NCBI RefSeq assembly: GCF_019457945.1
Contig: NZ_JAHZSU010000001.1
Span: forward strand, 720,484 to 784,483
Direction of reading: 5' to 3'
Length of the DNA: 64,000 bases
Source: Ornithinimicrobium laminariae
Lineage (GTDB): Bacteria > Actinomycetota > Actinomycetes > Actinomycetales > Dermatophilaceae
This document shows, in pieces, positions 34,569-42,478 of this stretch. Numbering within the stretch: position 1 is the stretch's first letter; each line of letters begins with the position of its first letter. A program made the position numbers and the translations under genes. The notes beneath the pieces were generated by a model. The model saw only the letters and a program-made list of their open reading frames with translations, was not told the origin of the DNA and did no database searches.

Positions 34569-37547
34569 GTGGGCCTGATATGGACTCTTCTGATCCTCGT
34601 GGTCTCTGTCCTGGCTTCTCCAGTATTCACCCGCCACTTGGGTCGAAACGCTGGATATCCGCTGGCAGTGATCTACCTGGTTGCCGCGGCGGCGTTCACG
34701 CCAGCCGCGATCAAGGTAATGAACGGGGAACACGTCACGTATTCAGTGCCGTGGGTGCCGGCGCTTGATCTCAACTTTGCTCTTCAGGCCGATGGCATTG
34801 GGGTGGTCTTCACCTACATTGCGCTGATCATCGGCGCCATCGTCTTCGCCTATTCGGCGCGCTACTTCCACGACGGCAGACAAACTAGCTTTTACCTGGT
34901 CATGGCGGCGTTCACGCTCTCCATGGTCGGCCTGGTGCTGGCCGATGACCTGATCCTGCTCTTCGGCACCTGGGAGCTCACGTCACTGGCGTCCTTCCTG
35001 CTGATCGCCCGTTCTGGGTATGGCGGTGAGCTCGCTTCGCTGCGAACGATGATCATCACCTTCGTTGGTGGTCTGACGATGTTGGCTGCTGCGGCGGCGA
35101 TCATCGCCAAGACCGGCACGACCAACGTCACCGAAGCCCTCGCAGACCCGGTGTGGACCCAAGATGCCGCGTTCACCGGCACCGTGGCTGTCCTCATTCT
35201 GATTGCGGCCTTCACCAAGTCCGCGCAGTTCCCGTTCCACCTCTGGTTGCCCGACGCAATGGCAGCGGCCACTCCGGTCAGCGCCTACCTGCACGCGGCA
35301 GCGGTTGTGAAGGCCGGCATCTTCTTGCTGATGCGCTTCACCCCGGCATTCCACGAGACGCCGATCTGGAACTACACGCTGATCTTCACAGGTCTTTTCA
35401 CCGGTGCCATGGCCGCCTGGTTCGCGCTGCAAAAGACCGACCTCAAGAAGCTCATGGCCTACTCCACGGTCAGCCAGTTGGGCCTCATCGTCGCCACGAT
35501 CGGTATTGGCACCGAAGAAGCGTTGGCTGCCGCAACGCTGCACACCATCGCGCACGCCTTGTTTAAGTCGGGCTTGTTCATGATGGTTGGCGTCATCGAC
35601 CACTCGGCGCACACCCGAGACATCCGCAGGTTGCCGGAGTTGCGACGCAAGATGCCCTGGTCGTTCGCGGCCGTCGCCTTGGGTTGTGCCTCGATGGCTG
35701 GCCTGCCGCCCATGTTGGGCTTTGTTTCGAAGGAAGAAATCTTCGTCGCCATGCAGGATGCACCCGGTGGCGCCTGGATGGGCTGGGTTGCCCTCTTCGG
35801 TGCTGTCGGTGGCGCGGTTCTGACCTTTGCCTACTGCGCCAAGATCGTCTTCGGTGGCTTCATTGATGGCAAGCGCACCGACATTGAGGTCCACGAGGCC
35901 GAGCCGTCGCTGCTGATCCCGGCCGCATTGCCGATCTTCGTCGGTCTGCCGTTGGCGCTCTTTGTCGGCGTGCTCGATACACCCGTGGGTGCAGCCGTCA
36001 AGGCGGCCTTCCCCGTGGTCGAGGAAGGCGCTGAAGGCGGCGAGCACCACGAGGTCCACTTCGCCTTCTGGCACGGCTTCAACCTTGAGTTGGCCATGTC
36101 CGCGCTGATCGTCACGATCGGTGTCATCTTGATCTTCAACCGCAAGCGCCTGTTGAAGTGGATGGAGCACGACACCCTGTCCGTCGACGGCGCGTGGATC
36201 ATGATGCGCATCGTCAAGATGTTCAGTAACTTCGGCCGCACCCTGGTTGGCGTCGTTCGCGCAGACAACCCGACCCGACACGTAGCCGCCCAGTTCATTG
36301 TCTTTAGCGCCGTGGCGATCGGTGGCGTGCTGACCCTCCTGTCCACCTCTGGCCTGGAGACCACGCAGGACAACTTGGGCCGACCCGTCGACGTGGTCTT
36401 GATGGTCATCATCATGGGCGGCGTGTATGGCGTGGTCACCTCGCAGTCACGCTTGGCGGCCACGGTGGCGCTGTCCACAGTCGGTATTGCTGTCACCGTG
36501 CAGATCTTCTCGCTCGGGGCCCCCGACGTCGGCCTGACCCAATTGCTGGTTGAGGCGCTGACTGTGCTGATGATCATGCTGGTGCTGCAGAAGTTGCCAC
36601 TTCGCTTTGGCCGCGCACCTCGCTATGGCCAAAAGTGGTCGGCCTTGCTGGCGTTGAGCGCTGGCCTCTCGGCTGGCTTGCTGGTCTGGTCGCTGACCGG
36701 TCGCCGCGAGCTGACCCCGGTTGCGGAGTATTACCTGACCGAGGCCTACGAGGAGACCGGCGGCGCCAACATCGTCAACACGATCCTCGTTGAGTTCCGT
36801 GCTTTGGACACCTTGGGCGAGCTCAGCGTGCTCGGCATGGCTGGCATCGCGATCATCGCCATTGTGTCCACCGTGCGACACAGCACAATGGACCCGGCAC
36901 CTGAAAAGGACCGCAACTACGTGGCTCCGCCCAACGTGCCACTTCGCCCAACGGGCTCCACCGCATACCGGGCTATTAAGGAAGGCTGGGGCAACGCGGT
37001 TCCGATGCAGTTGCTGATCCAGCTGACCACGCCGCTGCTCGCCGCGATCTCTGTGATCTTGTTTGTCCGCGGTCACAACTCCCCGGGTGGTGGCTTCATC
37101 GCCGCTTTGGTCGGGTCGAGCATCGTGGCTTTGGTCTACCTGGCGAGCAACCGCGACCACCAAGTCGGTCGCCCACGCTTGCCGGTCTTCCTGATTGGCA
37201 TTGGCATCATTTTGGCACTGGGCACTGGATTCTGGGGGCTGTTCGCCAAGGGCTCGTTCCTGCAGCCCATCCACGGCCACGCCCTCGGTCAAAACCTCTC
37301 ATCGGCCATGGTCTTCGACCTCGGCGTCTACTCCGCAGTGCTCGGACTGGTGATGGCAGCGTTCAACCTGCTAGGTGCCACCGCTGAGTCTGATGAGGGC
37401 ACTCGCGAACGGGCCGATGAAGCCTACGAGGGAGAGCTGATGGCTCCCCTTGAGACAGTCCGCGGAGAACGGCCCATGATGGCCAAGCCTCGGACCCGAC
37501 ACTTGTCTTCTGACCAAGCACCAGCCCGGAAGGGAGACGACTCATGA
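34569..37547 (+). CDS. mrpA: Mrp Na+/H+ antiporter subunit A (with fused MrpB-like part)
   Basis: 992 aa. Largest subunit of the Mrp (Mnh/Sha) secondary Na+/H+ antiporter, related to complex I NuoL. Many membrane segments; NuoL-like blocks SAQFPFHLWLPDAMAAATPVSA and FGTWELTSLASF are visible. The last third (about 770-960) continues into the MrpB-like region GHNSPGGGFIAALVGSS. GTG at 34569 after GGAAGG. First of A-C-D-E-F-G, each joined by a 4-base overlap. Supports pH and sodium homeostasis. Confidence 0.95.
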   Translation: MGLIWTLLILVVSVLASPVFTRHLGRNAGYPLAVIYLVAAAAFTPAAIKVMNGEHVTYSVPWVPALDLNFALQADGIGVVFTYIALIIGAIVFAYSARYFHDGRQTSFYLVMAAFTLSMVGLVLADDLILLFGTWELTSLASFLLIARSGYGGELASLRTMIITFVGGLTMLAAAAAIIAKTGTTNVTEALADPVWTQDAAFTGTVAVLILIAAFTKSAQFPFHLWLPDAMAAATPVSAYLHAAAVVKAGIFLLMRFTPAFHETPIWNYTLIFTGLFTGAMAAWFALQKTDLKKLMAYSTVSQLGLIVATIGIGTEEALAAATLHTIAHALFKSGLFMMVGVIDHSAHTRDIRRLPELRRKMPWSFAAVALGCASMAGLPPMLGFVSKEEIFVAMQDAPGGAWMGWVALFGAVGGAVLTFAYCAKIVFGGFIDGKRTDIEVHEAEPSLLIPAALPIFVGLPLALFVGVLDTPVGAAVKAAFPVVEEGAEGGEHHEVHFAFWHGFNLELAMSALIVTIGVILIFNRKRLLKWMEHDTLSVDGAWIMMRIVKMFSNFGRTLVGVVRADNPTRHVAAQFIVFSAVAIGGVLTLLSTSGLETTQDNLGRPVDVVLMVIIMGGVYGVVTSQSRLAATVALSTVGIAVTVQIFSLGAPDVGLTQLLVEALTVLMIMLVLQKLPLRFGRAPRYGQKWSALLALSAGLSAGLLVWSLTGRRELTPVAEYYLTEAYEETGGANIVNTILVEFRALDTLGELSVLGMAGIAIIAIVSTVRHSTMDPAPEKDRNYVAPPNVPLRPTGSTAYRAIKEGWGNAVPMQLLIQLTTPLLAAISVILFVRGHNSPGGGFIAALVGSSIVALVYLASNRDHQVGRPRLPVFLIGIGIILALGTGFWGLFAKGSFLQPIHGHALGQNLSSAMVFDLGVYSAVLGLVMAAFNLLGATAESDEGTRERADEAYEGELMAPLETVRGERPMMAKPRTRHLSSDQAPARKGDDS

Positions 37548-37882
37548 TCTCGGTCCTACCGATCACCATCGGTGTCCTCGTTGCCGGTGGTGTCTATCTG
37601 ATGCTGCAGCGCGGCATGGTCCGTATTATCTTTGGCCTCGCTCTGCTGAGCCACTCGGCCAACTTGATGCTCCTCACCATCGGCGTTACCGCCTGGCGCG
37701 GCGAGCCACTGGTCGACCGGATGGATGTCGCCACGGCAGCCGACCCGCTGCCACAAGCCTTCGTCCTGACGGCCATCGTGATCACCCTGGCCGTCACGGT
37801 GTTGATGTTGGCGCTAGCCGTCATTGGCCACAACGATGACACCAAGCGCATGCCTTCGACTGGGGAGTTCCACGACCGATGA
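37544..37882 (+). CDS. mrpC: Mrp antiporter subunit C
   Basis: 112 aa, three membrane segments, NuoK-like. Family block GLALLSHSANLMLLTIGV and DPLPQAFVLTAIVITLAVT. The ATG overlaps the mrpA stop. Confidence 0.94.
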   Translation: MISVLPITIGVLVAGGVYLMLQRGMVRIIFGLALLSHSANLMLLTIGVTAWRGEPLVDRMDVATAADPLPQAFVLTAIVITLAVTVLMLALAVIGHNDDTKRMPSTGEFHDR

Positions 37883-39393
37883 ACGCAAATATGCTTCCCC
37901 TCTTCGTGGTCATCCCGTTGCTGGCCTCAGCGCTAGCCATCATGATCCGCGGACCGATCCCCCAGCGGATCCTGATGATCGGATCACCCGTCCTCACCTC
38001 CCTGGGTGGTCTCTGGCTGCTGTTTGAGCACCGCGACACTCCTGTCTTGGCGGACAACGTCGGAGCTTTCCCAGCGGGCGTCTCCATCCCGCTGATCTCC
38101 GACACGTTCACCGCACTGATGATCTTCGTGACCTCAGCGACGGTGGCGATCGCGCTGTGGTTCCTCACCCAGACCGGCGAGGACCGCTTCCGATTTATCC
38201 CGGCGCTGTCCCTGATGCTGATCGCTGGTGTCAACGGTGCACTGCTGACCGGTGATCTCTTCAACCTCTTCGTCTTCGTTGAGGTCATGCTGCTGCCCTC
38301 GTATGCGCTGATCGCCATCACTGGAACGTGGCGCCGGTTGGGCATCGGTCGACTCTTTGTCGTCGTCAACCTGACCACCAGCACCATCCTGCTCGTCGGC
38401 GTCGGCTTTGTGTATGCCTCAGCAGGCACGGTCAACCTGGCCGAGTTGGCAGGCGCTGCCCAAGAGAGCCCCTCGGTCAGCCTGGCCATCTCCGTCGTGC
38501 TGCTGTCGCTGGCTATCAAGGCTGGTGTCGTGCCGGTGCATGGCTGGTTGCCACGGGCCTACCCAGCGACCTCGGCCGGCATCATGGCGCTCTTTTCCGC
38601 CGTGCACACCAAGGTCGCGCTGTATGCGATCTACCGCATTTACTCGGTGACCTTTGAAGGCGCAGCGCCTTGGTCGACCGTGCTGGTCGTCGTCGTGGCA
38701 GCCACCATCCTGATCGGTGCCTACTCGACCTTCGGCGAGCACATCATGCGTCGCGCTCTGGCTTGGCAGATGGTCAGCGGAGTAGGCCACATCCTGATCG
38801 GTCTGGCCCTGTTCACGCAGTTCTCGATCGCAGCCGGAATCTTCTACATGGTTCACCACATCATCACAATGGGGTCGTTGATCTTGACCTCTGGTGCCAT
38901 TGAGCAGACGTATGGTTCTGGTCGCTATGAACGACTCGCTGGCTTGGCTAGACGAGATCCGTGGGTCTCGGCCGTCTATGCCTTGTCTCTGTTTAGTTTG
39001 GTGGGCTTCCCGCCATCGGCTGGCTTCTTTGCCAAGATCGGCCTGGTTCAGGCTTCTGCCTCGGCGGGCGCTTGGCAGGCATGGACGTTCATCACCGTCA
39101 TCATCGTTGCGGCCATCGGCAGCCTGATCGCTAGCCAGAAGTTGTGGTCTGGCGTCTTCTGGGGCCCGCAGATGGAGAACTATCGACCAGACAGCCCTCG
39201 GGCCGGTCGTGGCCGTCGTGTGCCGTTGCCCAAGGACGTCAAGGTCAGCGCTCGTCTGGCCGCGCCTGGTGCCACGCTGATGCTCGCTCAGCTAGCTATC
39301 TTCATCTTTGCTGGCGCTGTCTTGCCGGTGATGCTCCGGGCGGCGACTGCGCTGACTGATGTGCAGCCCTATGTTGAGGCGGTGTTGGGATGA
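37879..39393 (+). CDS. mrpD: Mrp antiporter subunit D
   Basis: 504 aa, NuoN/NuoM-like proton channel subunit. Blocks DLFNLFVFVEVMLLPSYALI, IKAGVVPVHGWLPRAYPATSAGI (with the key Lys) and HTKVALYAIYRI. About 14 membrane segments. Overlaps mrpC and mrpE by 4 bases. Confidence 0.95.
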   Translation: MNANMLPLFVVIPLLASALAIMIRGPIPQRILMIGSPVLTSLGGLWLLFEHRDTPVLADNVGAFPAGVSIPLISDTFTALMIFVTSATVAIALWFLTQTGEDRFRFIPALSLMLIAGVNGALLTGDLFNLFVFVEVMLLPSYALIAITGTWRRLGIGRLFVVVNLTTSTILLVGVGFVYASAGTVNLAELAGAAQESPSVSLAISVVLLSLAIKAGVVPVHGWLPRAYPATSAGIMALFSAVHTKVALYAIYRIYSVTFEGAAPWSTVLVVVVAATILIGAYSTFGEHIMRRALAWQMVSGVGHILIGLALFTQFSIAAGIFYMVHHIITMGSLILTSGAIEQTYGSGRYERLAGLARRDPWVSAVYALSLFSLVGFPPSAGFFAKIGLVQASASAGAWQAWTFITVIIVAAIGSLIASQKLWSGVFWGPQMENYRPDSPRAGRGRRVPLPKDVKVSARLAAPGATLMLAQLAIFIFAGAVLPVMLRAATALTDVQPYVEAVLG

Positions 39394-39740
39394 TTTATCC
39401 GATTCAAGCCCTGATCTACAGCAGTTGGGTGGCCAAGGAGATCGTGACCGGCGCTATCGACGTTGGCGTTGATGCGTTAACGCCCGGCAAATATGCGACG
39501 CCGATGATCGTGGAGTACCCGCTGGCCTGCAGCAGCGACTTCGAGATCACCGCCATGGCGTCATCAATCACAATCACTCCGGGCACGATCACCGTTGGCA
39601 TTGCTCCAAGCACCGGCCCTGCCCCGGCCACGTTGTTTGTGCACTCGATGTATGGCAAATCTCGGGACGAAGTCCTGGAGGGCCTGAAGGACATGGAGCG
39701 CCGACTTCTCAAGGTCACCCGAAAGAAGGCGACATCATGA
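39390..39740 (+). CDS. mrpE: Mrp antiporter subunit E
   Basis: 116 aa, shorter than many MrpE proteins (about 160) because it lacks most of the N-terminal membrane region. The conserved C-terminal half is present: TDFEITAMASSITITPGT-like SSDFEITAMASS, then TITVGIAP and LFVHSMYG. Overlaps both neighbours. The short N-terminus may be normal for the lineage. Confidence 0.88.
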   Translation: MIYPIQALIYSSWVAKEIVTGAIDVGVDALTPGKYATPMIVEYPLACSSDFEITAMASSITITPGTITVGIAPSTGPAPATLFVHSMYGKSRDEVLEGLKDMERRLLKVTRKKATS

Positions 39741-39997
39741 CCGTCATCGTGTGGGTCACTGTCGGACTCCTGGGCCTCGCGGCCGTGTTGGGTGTCATCC
39801 GACTCTTGACCGTCACCGACGAAGCCTCGGCTGCTGCTGTGAGCGACATGGTCTATTTCGCGGCAGTCGGCATCTTCATCATGGTTGCTGCGCTGCTTGA
39901 GTCCTCAGTGCTCTTTGACGTGGCATCTATCTCAGCGCTGCTGGGCATTCTGGCAACCGTGGCACTGTCACGCATCCTGACAAGGGGACGCCGATGA
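39737..39997 (+). CDS. mrpF: Mrp antiporter subunit F
   Basis: 86 aa, three membrane segments. MrpF pattern: RLLTVTDEASAAAVSDMV, then FDVASISALLGILATVALSR. 4-base overlaps on both sides. Confidence 0.92.
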   Translation: MTVIVWVTVGLLGLAAVLGVIRLLTVTDEASAAAVSDMVYFAAVGIFIMVAALLESSVLFDVASISALLGILATVALSRILTRGRR

Positions 39998-40368
39998 GCG
40001 ACATCATTGTGACGAGCCTGGTGGGCTTCCTGGCTATTGGCGGCGCGCTCTTCGTCGTGATTAGCGCAGTGGCCATGCTTCGAGTCGACGATGCGCTGAG
40101 CCGGATTAACGTGCTGAGCCCGGCAACTGGCCTTGGCCTGCCAATGATCGTGATGGCGGCCTATGTGCACGAAGTCAGCGAGTATGGCTTTGACGTGATC
40201 ACCCTGCTCAAGGCACTCGTGGCGATTGCCGGATTCGTGATCATGTCCTCGGTGGCATCGAACACCCTGGGCCGTGCGACCTATCGTTCTGGGGCGCCTA
40301 TCGACCCCGACACCTCACCGAATGAGTTGGCTGACCGTCCGGAGCGGACGCACCAAGACCTTCCGTGA
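39994..40368 (+). CDS. mrpG: Mrp antiporter subunit G
   Basis: 124 aa, three membrane segments. MrpG pattern: ISAVAMLRVDDALSRINVLSPATGLG, with the charged pair near the centre, and a polar Pro-rich tail. Last gene of the mrp operon. Confidence 0.92.
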   Translation: MSDIIVTSLVGFLAIGGALFVVISAVAMLRVDDALSRINVLSPATGLGLPMIVMAAYVHEVSEYGFDVITLLKALVAIAGFVIMSSVASNTLGRATYRSGAPIDPDTSPNELADRPERTHQDLP

Positions 40369-40390
40369 GCTGAGAGCCGCACCTATTGAG

Positions 40391-40421
40391 CCCTCTGGGG
40401 CTCGCTGGGAGCCTCTGAGGG
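40391..40421. terminator. imperfect bidirectional hairpin
   Basis: Arms 40391-40403 and 40409-40421 with one mismatch and one wobble, 5-base loop, between converging mrpG and DUF5063 genes. Confidence 0.5.
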
Positions 40422-40429
40422 AGTTTGAG

Positions 40430-41044
40430 TTAGTCGCCTTGTGGCTCGGCGTGCAGAGCGGCAAGCTCTGCTTCCATCGCAGTCTCGTCATCGACGTCTA
40501 GGCGCACATGCGCCAACAACGTGAGCAAAACCCGCAAGGCGGCTGCGCAGCGCTCGCCCCAGTTAGACAAATAGCTGAACTGCCACCACCACAAAGCCTC
40601 GGTCTTAGATCCGGCCTCCCAGTGCCGCAACCCATGAGCCAAGTCCTGAGCGATGCTGGCCAGATCATTGGCCAGACTCCCTTGCACGACTTCGTAGGCC
40701 AAGACCGGGTCGGCCACTTCGGAGTAGTCGTCGACACCTGAAAAGAGCGTCTGCAGGCCTTCTCTGATGGCATCGAGGTCGGGGTCAGGTCCATCGTCGG
40801 GCTCAAACTGCTCAGCGGGCACGACATCCACCATGGCGCCCAATTTGGCACCCGCCAACTGCACCTGCGAAACCGCCAACAAAGTCAGCGGCAAGGCTGC
40901 CTGTGGCGCTTGGCCAAAGGCAACCTCGCGCAGCGCGACAAGGAAGGTGCGGGCTTGCCCCGCCGCCTCGGCACCGATGGACACCAACTCTTCGTAGTCA
41001 TAGTCCTGGGCCGCTTCAGCGTGGGCTCGCGATGACGTCGTCAT
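40430..41044 (-). CDS. DUF5063 protein
   Basis: 204 aa, all helical, acidic, no membrane segment. The C-terminal half has a WWQFSYLSNWGERCAAALR block that marks DUF5063. Family members lie beside recR in many actinobacteria, as here. Function unknown. The ATG at 41044 follows TAGAGT by 6 bases. Confidence 0.8.
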   Translation of the reverse strand: MTTSSRAHAEAAQDYDYEELVSIGAEAAGQARTFLVALREVAFGQAPQAALPLTLLAVSQVQLAGAKLGAMVDVVPAEQFEPDDGPDPDLDAIREGLQTLFSGVDDYSEVADPVLAYEVVQGSLANDLASIAQDLAHGLRHWEAGSKTEALWWWQFSYLSNWGERCAAALRVLLTLLAHVRLDVDDETAMEAELAALHAEPQGD

Positions 41045-41050
41045 GCTTGA

Positions 41051-41056
41051 ACTCTA
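41051..41056 (-). promoter_or_regulatory. -10 box of leaderless promoter (DUF5063 gene)
   Basis: TAGAGT on the minus strand, 6 bases before the ATG at 41044. Confidence 0.45.
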
Positions 41057-41098
41057 GCCCGGTCACCCACCAGTTGTCTGGGATGCGGCGGGTGAAAT

Positions 41099-41713
41099 CT
41101 AGCTTGGTTGGCTAGCCCGCTGGACCAGGCGGCGACCCTCAAACGCGCGGCCCAAGGTGACCTCGTCGGCATACTCGAGGTCACCGCCAACGGGCAGCCC
41201 TGAGGCCAGCCTGGAGATGCTGACCCCCATGTCTTTCATCAGACGTGAGAGGTATGTCGCGGTTGCCTCGCCCTCAAGGTTGGGGTCGGTGGCGATGATG
41301 ACTTCGCTGACTGAGCCGTCAGCGAGTCGGCGCAGCAACTCGGCAATGCGCAGGTCTTCGGGGCCGACGCCACCGATCGGGTTAATGGCGCCGCCGAGGA
41401 CGTGATAGCGCCCGCGGAACTCGCGAGTCCGCTCAATGGCGGCAACGTCTTGTGACTGCTCGACGACGCAGATGAGTGCTGTGTCGCGCCGCGGGTCCAA
41501 ACAGATCCGGCACTCTTCGGCTTCGGCCACATTGCCGCAGGTGGCACAAAACTGCACCTTGTCCTTGATCTGCATCAACGCTCGCGCCAACCGCTCGACG
41601 TCTTCACCGTCGGTGGTGAGCAGGTGGAACGCGATTCGCTGCGCGCTTTTGGGACCGACACCGGGCAATCGCCCTAGCTCATCGATCAGGTCTTGGACCA
41701 CGCCTTCATACAC
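41099..41713 (-). CDS. recR: recombination protein RecR
   Basis: 204 aa, normal length. Works with RecF and RecO in gap repair. N-terminal helix-hairpin-helix [20 protein letters not shown]. Then a zinc finger [16 protein letters not shown] (C-x2-C-x8-C-x2-C), and a Toprim domain [13 protein letters not shown]...[19 protein letters not shown]. The GTG at 41713 is chosen because TACAGT ends 6 bases before it and the protein then begins MYEGVV as in relatives; the frame is open to 41746. Confidence 0.94.
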   Translation of the reverse strand: MYEGVVQDLIDELGRLPGVGPKSAQRIAFHLLTTDGEDVERLARALMQIKDKVQFCATCGNVAEAEECRICLDPRRDTALICVVEQSQDVAAIERTREFRGRYHVLGGAINPIGGVGPEDLRIAELLRRLADGSVSEVIIATDPNLEGEATATYLSRLMKDMGVSISRLASGLPVGGDLEYADEVTLGRAFEGRRLVQRASQPS

Positions 41714-41719
41714 ACTCCG

Positions 41720-41725
41720 ACTGTA
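41720..41725 (-). promoter_or_regulatory. -10 box of leaderless promoter (recR)
   Basis: TACAGT on the minus strand, 6 bases before the GTG at 41713; decides the recR start. Confidence 0.5.
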
Positions 41726-41797
41726 TGCCGGGCGTGGGCTTGGCAACGAATGCGGCTCGCGCTGACCCGACTAATGAGCCAACGATCCTCGGTGTTG

Positions 41798-42466
41798 CTA
41801 GGCGGTCGGCGGGCGCTGGTTGTAGTCGTCGGCGAACTCTTGCCCCGTCATCGCCAGCACTGCATTTTGAATCTCATCGGTGACTGCTCGTCGGGCCTTG
41901 CCGGCCGGGACGCCCGCATACTTCTCAGCGACGTTGATCGGCTTGCCAAACTCAACGGTGAACTTGCGGATCTTAGGCAAAGCAGAGCCCACTGGCTGCA
42001 GTTGATCGGTGCCCTTCAACGCCACCGGCACCACCGGGCATTTTGCTTCCAGGGCCAACCAAGCCACTCCGGTGCGGAAGCGATAGAGCCGGCCGTCGCG
42101 CGAACGGGTGCCTTCGGGGTAGATGCCAAAGGCGCCACCGTCTTTGAGGTGGTCCAACGCGAGATCTAGTGACTCTTGTGCTGCCCGAGCACTGTCGCGC
42201 TCAACCGGGATAGACCCGATTGAGGTGAACCAGGTCTTGCTCACCCAGCCTTTGACCCCCTTGCCCGTGAAGTACTCCGACTTGGCCAAGAAGGCCACCT
42301 GTCGCGGAGCAGTCAGCGGGATAGCCACGCTGTCGGCGAACGACAAGTGGTTGCTAGCCAGAATGACCGGGCCACTCGAGGGAACATTTTCAGCCCCAAT
42401 GATCTCTGGCCGCCACAGCCCGAGGGCCGCCGGGCGAACAGTGAAGTGCAAGATGCGATAGAGCAC
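41798..42466 (-). CDS. 1-acyl-glycerol-3-phosphate acyltransferase (PlsC family)
   Basis: 222 aa. Adds the second acyl chain to make phosphatidic acid, or acylates a related acceptor. Motif I is NHLSFAD (H-x4-D), motif III is YPEGTRSRDG, and PVVPVALKG forms motif IV. GTG at 42466 preceded by GAGGAAGG, which overlaps the end of dnaX, so it is likely read through from dnaX. It takes the place where many actinobacteria have the ybaB gene. Confidence 0.9.
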   Translation of the reverse strand: MLYRILHFTVRPAALGLWRPEIIGAENVPSSGPVILASNHLSFADSVAIPLTAPRQVAFLAKSEYFTGKGVKGWVSKTWFTSIGSIPVERDSARAAQESLDLALDHLKDGGAFGIYPEGTRSRDGRLYRFRTGVAWLALEAKCPVVPVALKGTDQLQPVGSALPKIRKFTVEFGKPINVAEKYAGVPAGKARRAVTDEIQNAVLAMTGQEFADDYNQRPPTA

Positions 42467-42478
42467 TAGCAGCCTTCC

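Noticed and set aside
34983..37292. Long minus-strand frames opposite mrpA
   Set aside because: Shadow frames of a gene with unmistakable Mrp motifs; the translations are low-complexity His/Gln/Asp-rich.
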